Counted from the stretch's first letter, positions 20,304-29,574 are shown. The stretch is DNA of 64,000 nucleotides from Enterococcus sp. 9D6_DIV0238 (GCF_002174455.2 NZ_CP147246.1:372001-436000), one strand, 5' to 3'. The notes: a model not told the origin generated them from the sequence alone. A program made the numbers and translations.

Positions 20304-20648
20304 ATGTTTATCTCATTCGGTATGTTTATTGCTTTGATCATAGCAACGATCATCATGATTTTATTGATCATTTATTTAACTTTTACAAGTGGAAAAGGTC
20401 ACACGACTAAACACGACAATCAAATCAAAGCTGAAGAAGAAGCCAAGGCTCGTCTAGCTCAACATAATCCAGAGCAGACAGACACTCTTCATTCAACAAT
20501 GAATACTAGTGACCTTCCAAAAGAAACACAACACGACTTTCAGCAAAACACCTATTCACAACACGAGGTAGATAATGTAGATGCCCCCGTAGAAGACGAT
20601 GACTATCTTCACGTCCTGCCTTATCCCAAAGATGATGAATATAAATAA
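20304..20648 (+). CDS. Small single-span membrane protein with acidic tail, unknown function
   Basis: A 114-residue protein not matched to a known family. Residues about 5-28 form one hydrophobic helix (FGMFIALIIATIIMILLIIY). It is followed by a Lys/His-containing stretch and then a charged, Gln/Asp/Glu-rich tail with DDDYLHVLPYPKDDE at the end. AAAGGAGG lies upstream of the ATG with good spacing, which supports translation. It is monocistronic, between the divergent signal peptidase gene and a DUF5067-like lipoprotein. Confidence 0.7.
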   Translation: MFISFGMFIALIIATIIMILLIIYLTFTSGKGHTTKHDNQIKAEEEAKARLAQHNPEQTDTLHSTMNTSDLPKETQHDFQQNTYSQHEVDNVDAPVEDDDYLHVLPYPKDDEYK

Positions 20649-20671
20649 CAACTAGCTAAAAATCGATCAAT

Positions 20672-20706
20672 AAAAAAAGCTCTGTTATGCTGACACATAA
20701 CGGAGC
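20672..20706 (-). terminator. Hairpin with T-run only on the minus strand
   Basis: The stem GCTCTGTTATG / CATAACGGAGC (11 bp, one wobble) is followed by T7 when read on the minus strand. On the plus strand, where the neighbouring gene 20304-20648 lies, the hairpin is followed by AACCAAACAG, not a T-run. It may still cap the plus-strand mRNA weakly, but its best reading is minus. Confidence 0.6.
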
Positions 20707-20763
20707 AACCAAACAGAATTTCTCTTAGCAAAAATATTATATCACAAAGTGAGGAATTCGAAA

Positions 20764-21354
20764 ATGAAAAAAACAAGTATTATGTTTATGGGTGGTATAC
20801 TTTTATTTGCACTTATGGGCTGCGGATCAACTGATTCTGGAAGCAAAGAGTCAAAAGCCAGTGAAACCAGCTCAACTACAAAAAAAGAGGAAAAGACTGA
20901 AACAACGGGCGATTTCGTTTCTTCAGCTGCAGACTCAACTTTTGATGGTACAACACTTAAAGGCAATTCATACACCATCAAAATCACAAGCAATAAAGTG
21001 ATTCAACCGGGTGAACCTGGCAATGAATATGGGGAAAAACCAGTACTAGCTTTTTGGTTTGATACTTTAGTTTCACCTGATTACAAAGATGAAGCTGAGA
21101 TCAATCCAAATATGGCATGGATCATGAGTTTCAAAGCTGTTCAAGATAATGATCCAAATAAAGTGAACAAGTTAAATGTTTCACCTTTACCAGATGCTCA
21201 ATTTTTAGAGTCTCAAATGGCAGAAATCAAACCTGGCGGAACTGTAGCAAGTGCAATGGGTTATGAATTGACTGATACTGAGACACCTGTTACTTTAATC
21301 GCACAAGACATATTAGGAACAGAATATGGAAAAGCTGATTTTCCAGTTAACTAA
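20764..21354 (+). CDS. DUF5067-type lipoprotein
   Basis: A 196-residue surface lipoprotein. The signal peptide KKTSIMFMGGILLFAL ends at the lipobox Cys of LMGCGSTDSG. A Ser/Thr/Lys-rich linker (about 22-50) is followed by an Ig-like beta-rich domain (about 60-190). This starts with GNSYTIKITSNKVIQPG and contains VLAFWFDTLVSP and LTDTETPVTLIAQD, which I recognise as the DUF5067 pattern (function unknown, possibly adhesion or ligand binding). The start was moved to 20764, where GAGG lies 9 nt upstream. Followed by its own terminator. Confidence 0.83.
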   Translation: MKKTSIMFMGGILLFALMGCGSTDSGSKESKASETSSTTKKEEKTETTGDFVSSAADSTFDGTTLKGNSYTIKITSNKVIQPGEPGNEYGEKPVLAFWFDTLVSPDYKDEAEINPNMAWIMSFKAVQDNDPNKVNKLNVSPLPDAQFLESQMAEIKPGGTVASAMGYELTDTETPVTLIAQDILGTEYGKADFPVN

Positions 21355-21370
21355 TTTATTTATACTTAGA

Positions 21371-21404
21371 AAAAGGAACGCTCATGAGTTGAGCGTTCCT
21401 TTTT
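21371..21404. terminator. Bidirectional terminator after the DUF5067 lipoprotein gene
   Basis: AAAGGAACGCTCA / TGAGCGTTCCTTTT forms a strong stem with A- and T-runs. Because the copy of the pgi terminus begins 21 bp later, this was probably also the pgi terminator before the element at 21426-23241 arrived. Confidence 0.88.
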
Positions 21405-21425
21405 CAACTGAATAATAATCAAAAT

Positions 21426-21504
21426 TATAAGCGATCGTTCAATTCTTTCGCTAATTCTTCAAAGCCTGGTTTGCCAAGTAAAGCAAACATTTTTTTCTTG
21501 TAAG
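21426..21504. repeat. Distal att-like copy of the pgi 3' end
   Basis: A direct repeat of 23242-23320. Read on the minus strand it still encodes the PGI terminus ([20 protein letters not shown] then NDRL and TAA). It differs from the intact gene by one Asn-to-Lys codon and one silent change. Confidence 0.93.
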
Positions 21505-21761
21505 TTATTCTTTATTATAACTATCACAGTAGCCATAATTGGCTACTTATAGGCATTTCTATTATCTACTTTCACCATAAAAATCTTTTTATGCCACTTT
21601 TATCAAAATATGCCACCCTTTTAGATATACAAAAAAACTCCTACTTCGTATGTCTATTCAATCGGTCGGGATTTTTATTATCTTTCAAGAGACATACGTT
21701 AAAGGAACAATTTCAACCGCCTTTTTACACATCACATAAAATCCACCAATAAAAAATAAAT

Positions 21762-21790
21762 TTGATTCTAATAGAATTATATAGTATACT
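21762..21790 (+). promoter_or_regulatory. Promoter of the element-borne secreted protein
   Basis: TTGATT, 17-bp spacer, TATACT: a near-consensus vegetative promoter ending 28 bp before the TTG start. Confidence 0.8.
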
Positions 21791-21817
21791 TTTGTCACGT
21801 CAAAAAGGAGGAATATT

Positions 21818-22657
21818 TTGAAAAAATTACTAGGGGTTACTTTATTACTGTTAGGTCTTGGTTTTAGTACAACTGTTGAAGCCCAAGAAAAATTTGAAAT
21901 CAATGAGGAAAATAGTAACTTAATTGCAGAACTTTCAGCTTCTGAACCTGCAAATAAGGACTATATTGAAAGTACAATCGACATGTATTATGAGGCAGCT
22001 TCTGAAAATGATTCTGCGGAAGATTTTAATTCCTTTTTGAATTCTGCGCTATCCGAGTTAGATAATTTTGATTCTACACAAGATGAAAAACTAGAAGACG
22101 TGATTGAGTCTTCCAACCTTCCACAAAAAAGAGTTATTACACCATATCCAACAGCAATTGCAGCTTATAAAGCAGGCATCGCTGTTGTTGATCGTATGGG
22201 ACATTGGCAAACTGCAAACTATATGAGACGCGCGATTGTACCGTTAGACAAAATTGGTACTAATTACACTCCAGCAACTTATTATAATAAAGACGATACT
22301 TGGGCAAGAATGGTAGACAGTGAAAGTCTTATGACTGCATATTACAGTCGTTTAAAAGCTGAAGCGTTCAGAGGTGGACGAGCTTCAGGATCGTTTTCAG
22401 GTACACATACTTTCCCTAGTGGACATCTTATGACTGCGTTGAGAGGAGTATCTTATACCGTATCATATAAAAGACAAGCAAATGGTAACTACTTTACTAC
22501 GGTGAAAGTTACTGATATATTTGACTTTAAGTGGGAAGTTAATGGATATAGTAATAATTTTGGTGTAGGTTTCGGAAATAATTATTGTGTATTTGTCCAA
22601 ACATTAGGTGCCATCAAACCTTATAAAATTGAAATTGTGAGGACTATGTCAAGATAG
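21818..22657 (+). CDS. Secreted protein of unknown function, candidate effector
   Basis: A 279-residue protein with a cleavable signal peptide (KKLLGVTLLLLGLGFSTTVEA, cleavage about 22). Then comes an acidic, Asp/Glu/Ser-rich segment (about 25-100) resembling a pro-region. A more basic C-terminal domain (about 105-279) is rich in Tyr, Gly and aromatics (YKAGIAVVDRMGHWQTANYM; FDFKWEVNGYSNNFGVGFG; GAIKPYKIEIVR). I cannot name the family. The C-terminal pattern recalls modules at the ends of some larger Gram-positive secreted proteins, but that is only an impression. TTG start with AAGGAGG 6 nt upstream and a strong promoter. Probably cotranscribed with the small membrane gene 12 bp downstream. 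Confidence 0.8.
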   Translation: MKKLLGVTLLLLGLGFSTTVEAQEKFEINEENSNLIAELSASEPANKDYIESTIDMYYEAASENDSAEDFNSFLNSALSELDNFDSTQDEKLEDVIESSNLPQKRVITPYPTAIAAYKAGIAVVDRMGHWQTANYMRRAIVPLDKIGTNYTPATYYNKDDTWARMVDSESLMTAYYSRLKAEAFRGGRASGSFSGTHTFPSGHLMTALRGVSYTVSYKRQANGNYFTTVKVTDIFDFKWEVNGYSNNFGVGFGNNYCVFVQTLGAIKPYKIEIVRTMSR

Positions 22658-22669
22658 GAGTTTATTACT

Positions 22670-22942
22670 GTGATCAATAGAAAAAAAATAATACAAAGCT
22701 TGTATTTTGTTCTTCTTCTAATTTGGCTAATAGGAGTTATCCTAACTTTAAATTTTCTCCCTATGCAAGATCCAGATACTTTAACATTGGATGAGAAGAT
22801 TAATCTTCAAAAACAATTTTCTATTAATTACGATTTAGGGCATCTGTTTATCAAAATAAGTGAGGTACCTTTGATAGCCTTAACTATTTACACAATCGTT
22901 TCTTTTCTCCTAACAAAATACAAAAAGGAAAAGCAGTCTTAA
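22670..22942 (+). CDS. Small two-helix membrane protein, candidate immunity/partner of the secreted protein
   Basis: A 90-residue protein with two hydrophobic helices (about 8-30, SLYFVLLLIWLIGVILTL, and about 62-82, VPLIALTIYTIVSFLL), a charged loop between them and a Lys-rich C-terminus. GTG start; its GGAG overlaps the stop codon of the preceding gene, indicating translational coupling. No family recognised. Size, topology and tight linkage to a secreted protein resemble bacteriocin immunity proteins, but this is an inference from layout only. Confidence 0.7.
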   Translation: MINRKKIIQSLYFVLLLIWLIGVILTLNFLPMQDPDTLTLDEKINLQKQFSINYDLGHLFIKISEVPLIALTIYTIVSFLLTKYKKEKQS

Positions 22943-23041
22943 TAGGTTGCTTTTTTTATACAAAAGCGAAAGAATCAGCCATTGAAGCTAAGTATCTTTT
23001 GAAAAACGGAAAACTGGAGACGGGCAATACTCAAATTTTAG

Positions 23042-23161
23042 GGAATATTAGGACATAAAAATCTAACTGCCACCCTTACCCTTATCTACGCTCATATAAC
23101 AGCAGAAGTAAAACAGAGTGCTATGGATAAATTAAATAGTTATATGAAAACCAAAACTTAA
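23042..23161 (+). pseudogene. C-terminal fragment of a phage-type tyrosine recombinase
   Basis: The frame reads GILGHKNLTATL, then IYAHIT, then KQSAMDKLNSYMKTKT and a stop. The LGHKN motif carries the conserved second His and the IYAH motif the nucleophilic Tyr of integrases. An in-frame TAG directly precedes the fragment (23039-23041) and the 250 or more upstream residues are missing, so the gene is dead. It sits beside the pgi-proximal att copy, where an integrase gene is expected. The adjacent stretch from about 22960 encodes KAKESAIEAKYLLKNGK in another frame, perhaps another remnant. Confidence 0.85.
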
Positions 23162-23164
23162 AAA

Positions 23165-23212
23165 AATGCCACCAAAGCGATTTTAGTATCTGCTTTGGCG
23201 ACATTTTTTTTA
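23165..23212. terminator. Element-borne bidirectional terminator, now serving pgi
   Basis: TGCCACCAAAGC pairs with GCTTTGGCGACA, with A-run before and T8 after. It follows the integrase fragment on plus. On minus it lies 29 bp beyond the pgi stop and has a T7 tail. Confidence 0.8.
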
Positions 23213-23240
23213 CTATTGTTAGAGCGCTGTAAATAGCGAC

Positions 23241-24590
23241 CTATAAGCGATCGTTCAATTCTTTCGCTAATTCTTCAAAGCCTGGTTTACCAAGTAAAGC
23301 AAACATATTTTTCTTGTAAGCTTCCACACCTTCTTGGTCAAATGGATTTACGCCATTCAAGTATCCTGAAATCCCAACAGCGATTTCAAAGAAGTACATT
23401 ACGTAACCTAATGAATAAGCATCCATTGCAGGAATTTTTACTACCATATTTGGCACGCCGCCATCTGTATGAGCAAGCAACGTTCCTTGGAACGCTTTTG
23501 TATTTACAAAGTCGATTTCTTTACCTTGCAAGTAGCCAAGTCCATCTAAATCCTCTTCTAATTCAGGAATTGAAACAACATGACGCGGTGTTTCAACTTT
23601 AACGACTGTCTCAAATAAGTTACGCATACCATCTTGTACATATTGACCCATTGAATGCAAGTCAGTAGAAAAGTCAGCTGCAGCTGGGAAAATACCTTTT
23701 TGATCTTTTCCTTCTGATTCACCGAATAATTGTTTCCACCATTCTGAGAAATAGTGCATTCCTGGTTCGTAGTTGATCAGCATTTCTGTTGTTTTACCTT
23801 TACGGTATAAGATATTTCTTAATGCCGCATATTGATATGCTTCATTTTTGCTTAAATCTGTCGTTGAAGCGTATTCTTTACGAGCATCATTTGCCCCATT
23901 CATCAAACTATCGATATCCGCTCCGCTAACAGCGATCGGTAACAAGCCTACTGGTGTCAATACAGTAAAACGTCCGCCAACATCATCAGGAATTACAAAT
24001 GTTTCCCAACCTTCAGCATCCGCTTCAACTTTTACAGCACCTTTCGCGCGGTCAGTTGTTGCGTAGATACGCTTGTTTGCTTCTTCTTTACCATATTTTT
24101 TAACTAGTAATTCTTTGAATACTCTAAACGCAATAGCAGGTTCTGTCGTTGTACCAGATTTTGAGATCACGTTTACTGAGAAGTCACGATCACCAATAAC
24201 ATTGATCAAATCTGCTAGATAAGTTGAGCTGATACTATTTCCGGCGAAGAAAATTTGTGGTGCTTTTCTTTCATCTGCTGGTAATAAGTTGTTAAATGAA
24301 TGATGTAAAAATTCAATTGCTGCTCTAGCACCTAAATAAGAACCACCGATCCCAATAACAACTAAAACCTCAGAATCAGACTGGATTTTTTCAGCCGCTT
24401 TTTTGATACGGGCAAATTCTTCTTTATCATAATTTTCCGGTAAATCGATCCAGCCAGTAAAATCACTGCCTGCTCCAGTTCCTTCTCGTAATGCTTTGTC
24501 TACTGCAGTCACTTGTGTCTGCATGTATTCCAATTCATGATCAGCGATAAATGGTGTCAAATTGGAATAATCAAATTGAATGTGTGACAT
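23241..24590 (-). CDS. pgi: Glucose-6-phosphate isomerase
   Basis: A 449-residue glycolytic enzyme interconverting glucose-6-P and fructose-6-P. Signatures: [17 protein letters not shown] (about 77-93), the SIS-like [31 protein letters not shown] and the C-terminal Lys region [14 protein letters not shown]. Typical bacterial length. Start ATG with AGGAGG upstream. The last 26 codons are duplicated 1.8 kb downstream because an element integrated here; the reading frame is intact. Confidence 0.97.
   Translation of the reverse strand: MSHIQFDYSNLTPFIADHELEYMQTQVTAVDKALREGTGAGSDFTGWIDLPENYDKEEFARIKKAAEKIQSDSEVLVVIGIGGSYLGARAAIEFLHHSFNNLLPADERKAPQIFFAGNSISSTYLADLINVIGDRDFSVNVISKSGTTTEPAIAFRVFKELLVKKYGKEEANKRIYATTDRAKGAVKVEADAEGWETFVIPDDVGGRFTVLTPVGLLPIAVSGADIDSLMNGANDARKEYASTTDLSKNEAYQYAALRNILYRKGKTTEMLINYEPGMHYFSEWWKQLFGESEGKDQKGIFPAAADFSTDLHSMGQYVQDGMRNLFETVVKVETPRHVVSIPELEEDLDGLGYLQGKEIDFVNTKAFQGTLLAHTDGGVPNMVVKIPAMDAYSLGYVMYFFEIAVGISGYLNGVNPFDQEGVEAYKKNMFALLGKPGFEELAKELNDRL
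23242..23320. repeat. Proximal att-like copy inside the pgi 3' end
   Basis: The second copy of the 79-bp direct repeat; it is the functional end of pgi, so integration preserved the gene. Confidence 0.93.
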
Positions 24591-24628
24591 TCCTTCTCCT
24601 CCTTGAATTTAAACTTACTACATTAACT

Positions 24629-24657
24629 ACTTTACGTTCTTTTCCTGTATTTTTCAA
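24629..24657 (-). promoter_or_regulatory. pgi promoter
   Basis: On the minus strand TTGAAA, 17-bp spacer, TAAAGT, about 38 bp before the ATG. Confidence 0.65.
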
Positions 24658-24743
24658 GCAAATTATGACCGTCTGTACCAATTTTATGTTAATTCATTTA
24701 AAATAACGAAATTATCTCGTAACATAATGCCTTCATTCCAAGA

Positions 24744-24782
24744 AAAAAGAACGACCATGACCAAGCATTCGATCGTTCTTTC
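24744..24782 (-). terminator. gdhA terminator
   Basis: AAAGAACGA / TCGTTCTTT stem with a T-run on the minus strand, 30 nt past the gdhA stop. Confidence 0.8.
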
Positions 24783-24811
24783 ATCACTCTCGTTAACGTT
24801 TAGATTTTTTC

Positions 24812-26158
<1,347 letters not shown>

Positions 26159-26295
26159 TTAATCACCCTCTCATAGTTATAATCCTATTTTAACCTAAAT
26201 TCAGAAAATTTCCACAATTTTTTACTGTAAATTGCAAGAAAGTGAGAAAAAAGTTGAAAATTGTGTTAAACTACCATTGAATTGGAGGCAAATAT

Positions 26296-27582
26296 ATGAA
26301 ACTTTTTGATGTTATTGTCGTTGGTGCCGGCACTAGTGGTATGATGGCTGCAATCGCCGCAGCTCAAGCAGGTAGTAAAGTCTTATTACTAGAAAAAAAT
26401 AAACGTGTCGGAAAAAAATTATTGATGACTGGCGGCGGACGGTGTAATGTGACCAATAATCGACCAGCAGAAGAAATCATTTCCCACATTCCTGGAAATG
26501 GGAAATTTTTGTACAGTGCTTTCTCTCAATTCAATAACTATGATATTATGGCGTTCTTCGAATCAAACGGTACTCATTTAAAAGAGGAAGATCACGGAAG
26601 AATGTTCCCTGTCACTGACCGTTCAAAAACGATTGTAGAAACTCTTTTTAATCAGCTACAACAACTTGATGTCACTATTTATACAGAAGCAAAGGTTGAA
26701 AAACTTTTACATAAAGAGGGTCAAATGATCGGAGTTGCGTTAGCCGATCAAAAGCTATATGCGCCTTGTGTTATTCTAACAACTGGCGGAAGAACGTATC
26801 CTTCTACTGGTTCTACTGGAGATGGATACAAGCTAGCTAAAAAAGTAGGTCACACGATCACCACACTTTATGCAACTGAGTCCCCTATTGTCTCAAATGA
26901 TTCATTTATTCAGAAAAAAACACTTCAAGGTCTATCTTTACAAGATGTTTCGCTTTCTGTCTTAAATCAAAAAAATAAAGTCATTGTTTCGCACCAAATG
27001 GATCTTCTTTTTACTCATTTTGGCATTTCTGGTCCTACAGCTTTGAGATGTTCTAGTTTTGTCAATCAAGAATTAGCTAAAAATCCCGAAGCTGCTGTCT
27101 CATTACGCTTAGATATTTTCCCGGAAAATACACAAGCTGAATTAAATAAGAGCGTCCAGTCGATGATGTCGGAGCAACCTGAAAAATCTTTTAAAAATGC
27201 GTTGAAAAATCTGATTCCTGAGCGTCTTTTGGATTATCTATTGACAGAGCTTGAGCTGACTGACACCACAGCAAAAAAAGTCTCTGAAACACAATTAGAA
27301 CAGTTCACAAAAACCTTAAAGTCTTTTTCAATAACAGCAGAAAAAACTTTGCCTATCGAAAAGTCTTTTGTTACTGGAGGCGGAATTTCTTTAAAAGAGG
27401 TCCAACCTAAAACAATGGAAAGTAAACTGATCAATGGCTTATTCTTTGCAGGGGAATTATTGGATATCAATGGATACACTGGCGGTTATAATGTGACTGC
27501 AGCTTTTGTTACAGGACATGTTGCAGGAACTCATGCGGCTGAAATAGCCGAGTATACCTATCTTCCTTTAGAAGATATTTAA
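26296..27582 (+). CDS. HI0933/YhiN-family NAD(P)/FAD-dependent oxidoreductase
   Basis: A 428-residue flavoprotein. The FAD dinucleotide fold is at the N-terminus (VVGAGTSGMMAAIAAAQAG, then LLEKNKRVGKKLLMTGGGRCNVTNN). ILTTGGRTYPSTGSTGDGY and the C-terminal FAD motif FAGELLDINGYTGGYN identify the family. Its physiological substrate is not established. Start ATG with TTGGAGG upstream; single gene with its own terminator. Confidence 0.9.
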   Translation: MKLFDVIVVGAGTSGMMAAIAAAQAGSKVLLLEKNKRVGKKLLMTGGGRCNVTNNRPAEEIISHIPGNGKFLYSAFSQFNNYDIMAFFESNGTHLKEEDHGRMFPVTDRSKTIVETLFNQLQQLDVTIYTEAKVEKLLHKEGQMIGVALADQKLYAPCVILTTGGRTYPSTGSTGDGYKLAKKVGHTITTLYATESPIVSNDSFIQKKTLQGLSLQDVSLSVLNQKNKVIVSHQMDLLFTHFGISGPTALRCSSFVNQELAKNPEAAVSLRLDIFPENTQAELNKSVQSMMSEQPEKSFKNALKNLIPERLLDYLLTELELTDTTAKKVSETQLEQFTKTLKSFSITAEKTLPIEKSFVTGGGISLKEVQPKTMESKLINGLFFAGELLDINGYTGGYNVTAAFVTGHVAGTHAAEIAEYTYLPLEDI

Positions 27583-27612
27583 CTTCTAAGACTTAAGAAC
27601 GATAAAAGTGAT

Positions 27613-27646
27613 AAAAAGAATCAGTCTTTTGATTGATTCTTTTTTA
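27613..27646 (+). terminator. Terminator after the HI0933-family gene
   Basis: AAAAAGAATCA / TGATTCTTTTTT stem with T-run. Confidence 0.8.
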
Positions 27647-27684
27647 TTTAAATCATGGGAAAATAGTTACAAGAGGTGATATGA

Positions 27685-28122
27685 ATGAAAATTGTACTAA
27701 AAAGACAAACAACGTGGGGATGTGTTCGTCATTTCTCTGTGTATAAAAATGGCGATTACCAAGGGAAACTATTCAATAATTTTTCAACTGAATTAGAAGT
27801 TAATGAAGGAGATACGTTAGAGTTTAGAGAAGGTCTTTTTCGTTTTTCTCAAAAAATCAAAGTCACATCTGATACTAAAGAAGTAACTATCACAAATACA
27901 AACCAAATCCAGCAATTATTCGCTCTATTCATAACATTATTTTTGGCTATTTCATTGATTAGCCTTTCCATTGATTCTTTGAAAATTTTCTTTTTCGTTG
28001 AAATGATTTCTTTTGGAGTCTTGAGCCAATTGTTTCGTTACCGTTCTTATCGATTTAGCGTTGAACCAGAGCAACCCATTCGCTCTTTCTTGAAGAACAC
28101 GATGACAACTAAAATTATTTAA
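27685..28122 (+). CDS. Membrane protein of unknown function with N-terminal beta-rich domain
   Basis: A 145-residue protein. The N-terminal about 75 residues look like a small beta-sandwich (KIVLKRQTTWGCVRHFSVYK; VNEGDTLEFREG), reminiscent of PEGA-like folds. Two adjacent hydrophobic helices (about 78-96 and 98-115, LFALFITLFLAISLISL) and a basic tail follow. ATG preceded by AGAGGTGA. No family named with confidence. Confidence 0.7.
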   Translation: MKIVLKRQTTWGCVRHFSVYKNGDYQGKLFNNFSTELEVNEGDTLEFREGLFRFSQKIKVTSDTKEVTITNTNQIQQLFALFITLFLAISLISLSIDSLKIFFFVEMISFGVLSQLFRYRSYRFSVEPEQPIRSFLKNTMTTKII

Positions 28123-28141
28123 TTTAAATATAAATATAAGC

Positions 28142-28173
28142 AAAAAACTCCGATTATTTCATCGGAGTTTTTT
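28142..28173. terminator. Bidirectional terminator between convergent genes
   Basis: AAAAAACTCCGAT / ATCGGAGTTTTTT, a 13-bp stem serving the plus-strand membrane protein gene and the minus-strand GH4 gene. Confidence 0.9.
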
Positions 28174-28179
28174 AAGTCA

Positions 28180-29574
28180 TTAATTACTTTTCATCAATTC
28201 AGTCACATAAGCAACTGTATCTGGTTGTTCTTTCTCGATTTTAGCGATCGATTCTGAGAAGTTTGGTAAATGATCTTTATGTGCGATCAATAGCTCATCT
28301 AAGAGTGTTTTAGCCATTGTGCCTCCAGGAACTAATGGATTCACTGTAAAGGCATGTAAAGCAGCTCCGTAATCTCCATCGATTGCAGCACGGATCACTG
28401 TTTCTTCCATTCCTTTCATATTTTGGATGATCCCTCTAGCTGCTGGCGGGAAAGCACCCCAATTATATGGTTCATGTCCATGAGAAGTTACTGGACCTGA
28501 AACTTCTACAACACAATCATATGGCAAATCAGTAATTGTACCATTGTTTTCTGTTGAAACGACCATGTCTGTACGTTTATCGTTATAGATCGAAGCAATC
28601 ATTTCGCAAGCAGCATCACTGTAGTGTGTTCCGCCACGTTGCTCTAATTCTTTTGGCTTGTAATCTAGTTTTGGATCTTTGTATAATTCAAACAAGCGTG
28701 CTTCCGTTTCTTTTACGACTTGTGCTCTTGTTTCACCTTTTTCAAATTCTTCAACTGAATGTTTCAGCATCTCATCTTCGATGTAGTAATAACGGTGATA
28801 GCCACAAGGCAGCATACCTAAGTCTTTTAATTGTTCATAATGGAATGGTGCATCCCAAATATTTTTCAGATGACTTTCTTGTTCATTTTGCGGACCATAA
28901 ATCAAATCGATCAATTCTTGAGTTCGCTCATTTCCTTCTTTATCCCATACACGGTGCCAGTGGAAATGATTGATTCCTGCAAACTTGAAGAATAAGTCTT
29001 CTTCTGGAACACCTAATTTTTCAGCAGCCTGTTTGCGGTGACCGATCGGTACATTACATAATCCAACCGTCTTTTTCCAGCCGCCATGTTTGATTGCAGC
29101 TTCAGTGACCATTCCAGCAGGATTTGTAAAGTTTACCAACCAAGCATTTGGACATAGTTCTTTCATATCTTCAATGATGCCTAAGATCACTGGAATTGTA
29201 CGGAATGCTTTAAACATACCGCCTGCTCCATTTGTTTCTTGACCTAAAACACCATGGGATAAAGGAATTCTCTCATCTTTGATACGAGCATCCAATAAAC
29301 CTACACGGAATTGTGTAGAAACAAAGTCGGCATCTTTCAAGGCTTCACGACGATCCAAAGTCAAATGAACTTCCCAGTCTAAGCCAGCCGCTTTGACCAT
29401 ACGTTTTGCCATCTCGCCAACGATTTCCAATTTTTCTTTTCCTGCTTCAATATCAACTAACCAAATTTCTTTGATCGGTAATTCATCTTTTCTTTTGATA
29501 TATCCTTCGATCAACTCTGGTGTGTAGCTAGATCCTCCACCAATTGTAGCGATTTTCAATGCATCTCTTGTCAT
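28180..29574 (-). CDS. GH4-family 6-phospho-beta-glucosidase
   Basis: A 464-residue NAD- and Mn-dependent glycosidase that cleaves phosphorylated beta-glucosides such as cellobiose-6-P. N-terminal NAD fold KIATIGGGSSYTPELIEG, metal ligands in LCNVPIGHRK (Cys) and FAGINHFHWH (His), and NPAGMVTEA. Start set to ATG 29574 because CAGGAGGG lies 6 nt upstream. No PTS gene is adjacent, so the phospho-sugar must come from a transporter elsewhere. Expression is probably controlled by the divergent LacI regulator and by CcpA through the cre site. Substrate anomer and exact sugar are inferred. Confidence 0.88.
   Translation of the reverse strand: MTRDALKIATIGGGSSYTPELIEGYIKRKDELPIKEIWLVDIEAGKEKLEIVGEMAKRMVKAAGLDWEVHLTLDRREALKDADFVSTQFRVGLLDARIKDERIPLSHGVLGQETNGAGGMFKAFRTIPVILGIIEDMKELCPNAWLVNFTNPAGMVTEAAIKHGGWKKTVGLCNVPIGHRKQAAEKLGVPEEDLFFKFAGINHFHWHRVWDKEGNERTQELIDLIYGPQNEQESHLKNIWDAPFHYEQLKDLGMLPCGYHRYYYIEDEMLKHSVEEFEKGETRAQVVKETEARLFELYKDPKLDYKPKELEQRGGTHYSDAACEMIASIYNDKRTDMVVSTENNGTITDLPYDCVVEVSGPVTSHGHEPYNWGAFPPAARGIIQNMKGMEETVIRAAIDGDYGAALHAFTVNPLVPGGTMAKTLLDELLIAHKDHLPNFSESIAKIEKEQPDTVAYVTELMKSN

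Larger units (their letters stand above)
21426..23241. mobile_element. Degenerate integrated element at the 3' end of pgi
   Basis: The segment between two direct copies of the last 79 bp of pgi (21426-21504 and 23242-23320, 77/79 identical). It carries an AT-rich left end with inverted repeats (AGTAGCCA-TAAT-TGGCTACT at 21528-21547; CGTATGTCT / AGACATACG at 21647-21698), a secreted-protein gene, a small membrane-protein gene, the last 39 codons of a tyrosine recombinase and a terminator. This is the layout of a site-specific island or prophage remnant using a gene 3' end as attB. The 21405-21817 gap holds no other gene. Confidence 0.85.

Noticed and set aside
21647..21698. Inverted repeat CGTATGTCT / AGACATACG as IS ends.
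   Set aside because: The arms are only 33 bp apart with no transposase and no target duplication; more likely a hairpin or binding site within the element.
21685..21903. Minus-strand 72-codon frame at the left end of the pgi element.
   Set aside because: It overlaps the promoter, RBS and signal-peptide region of the secreted-protein gene and has no RBS of its own.
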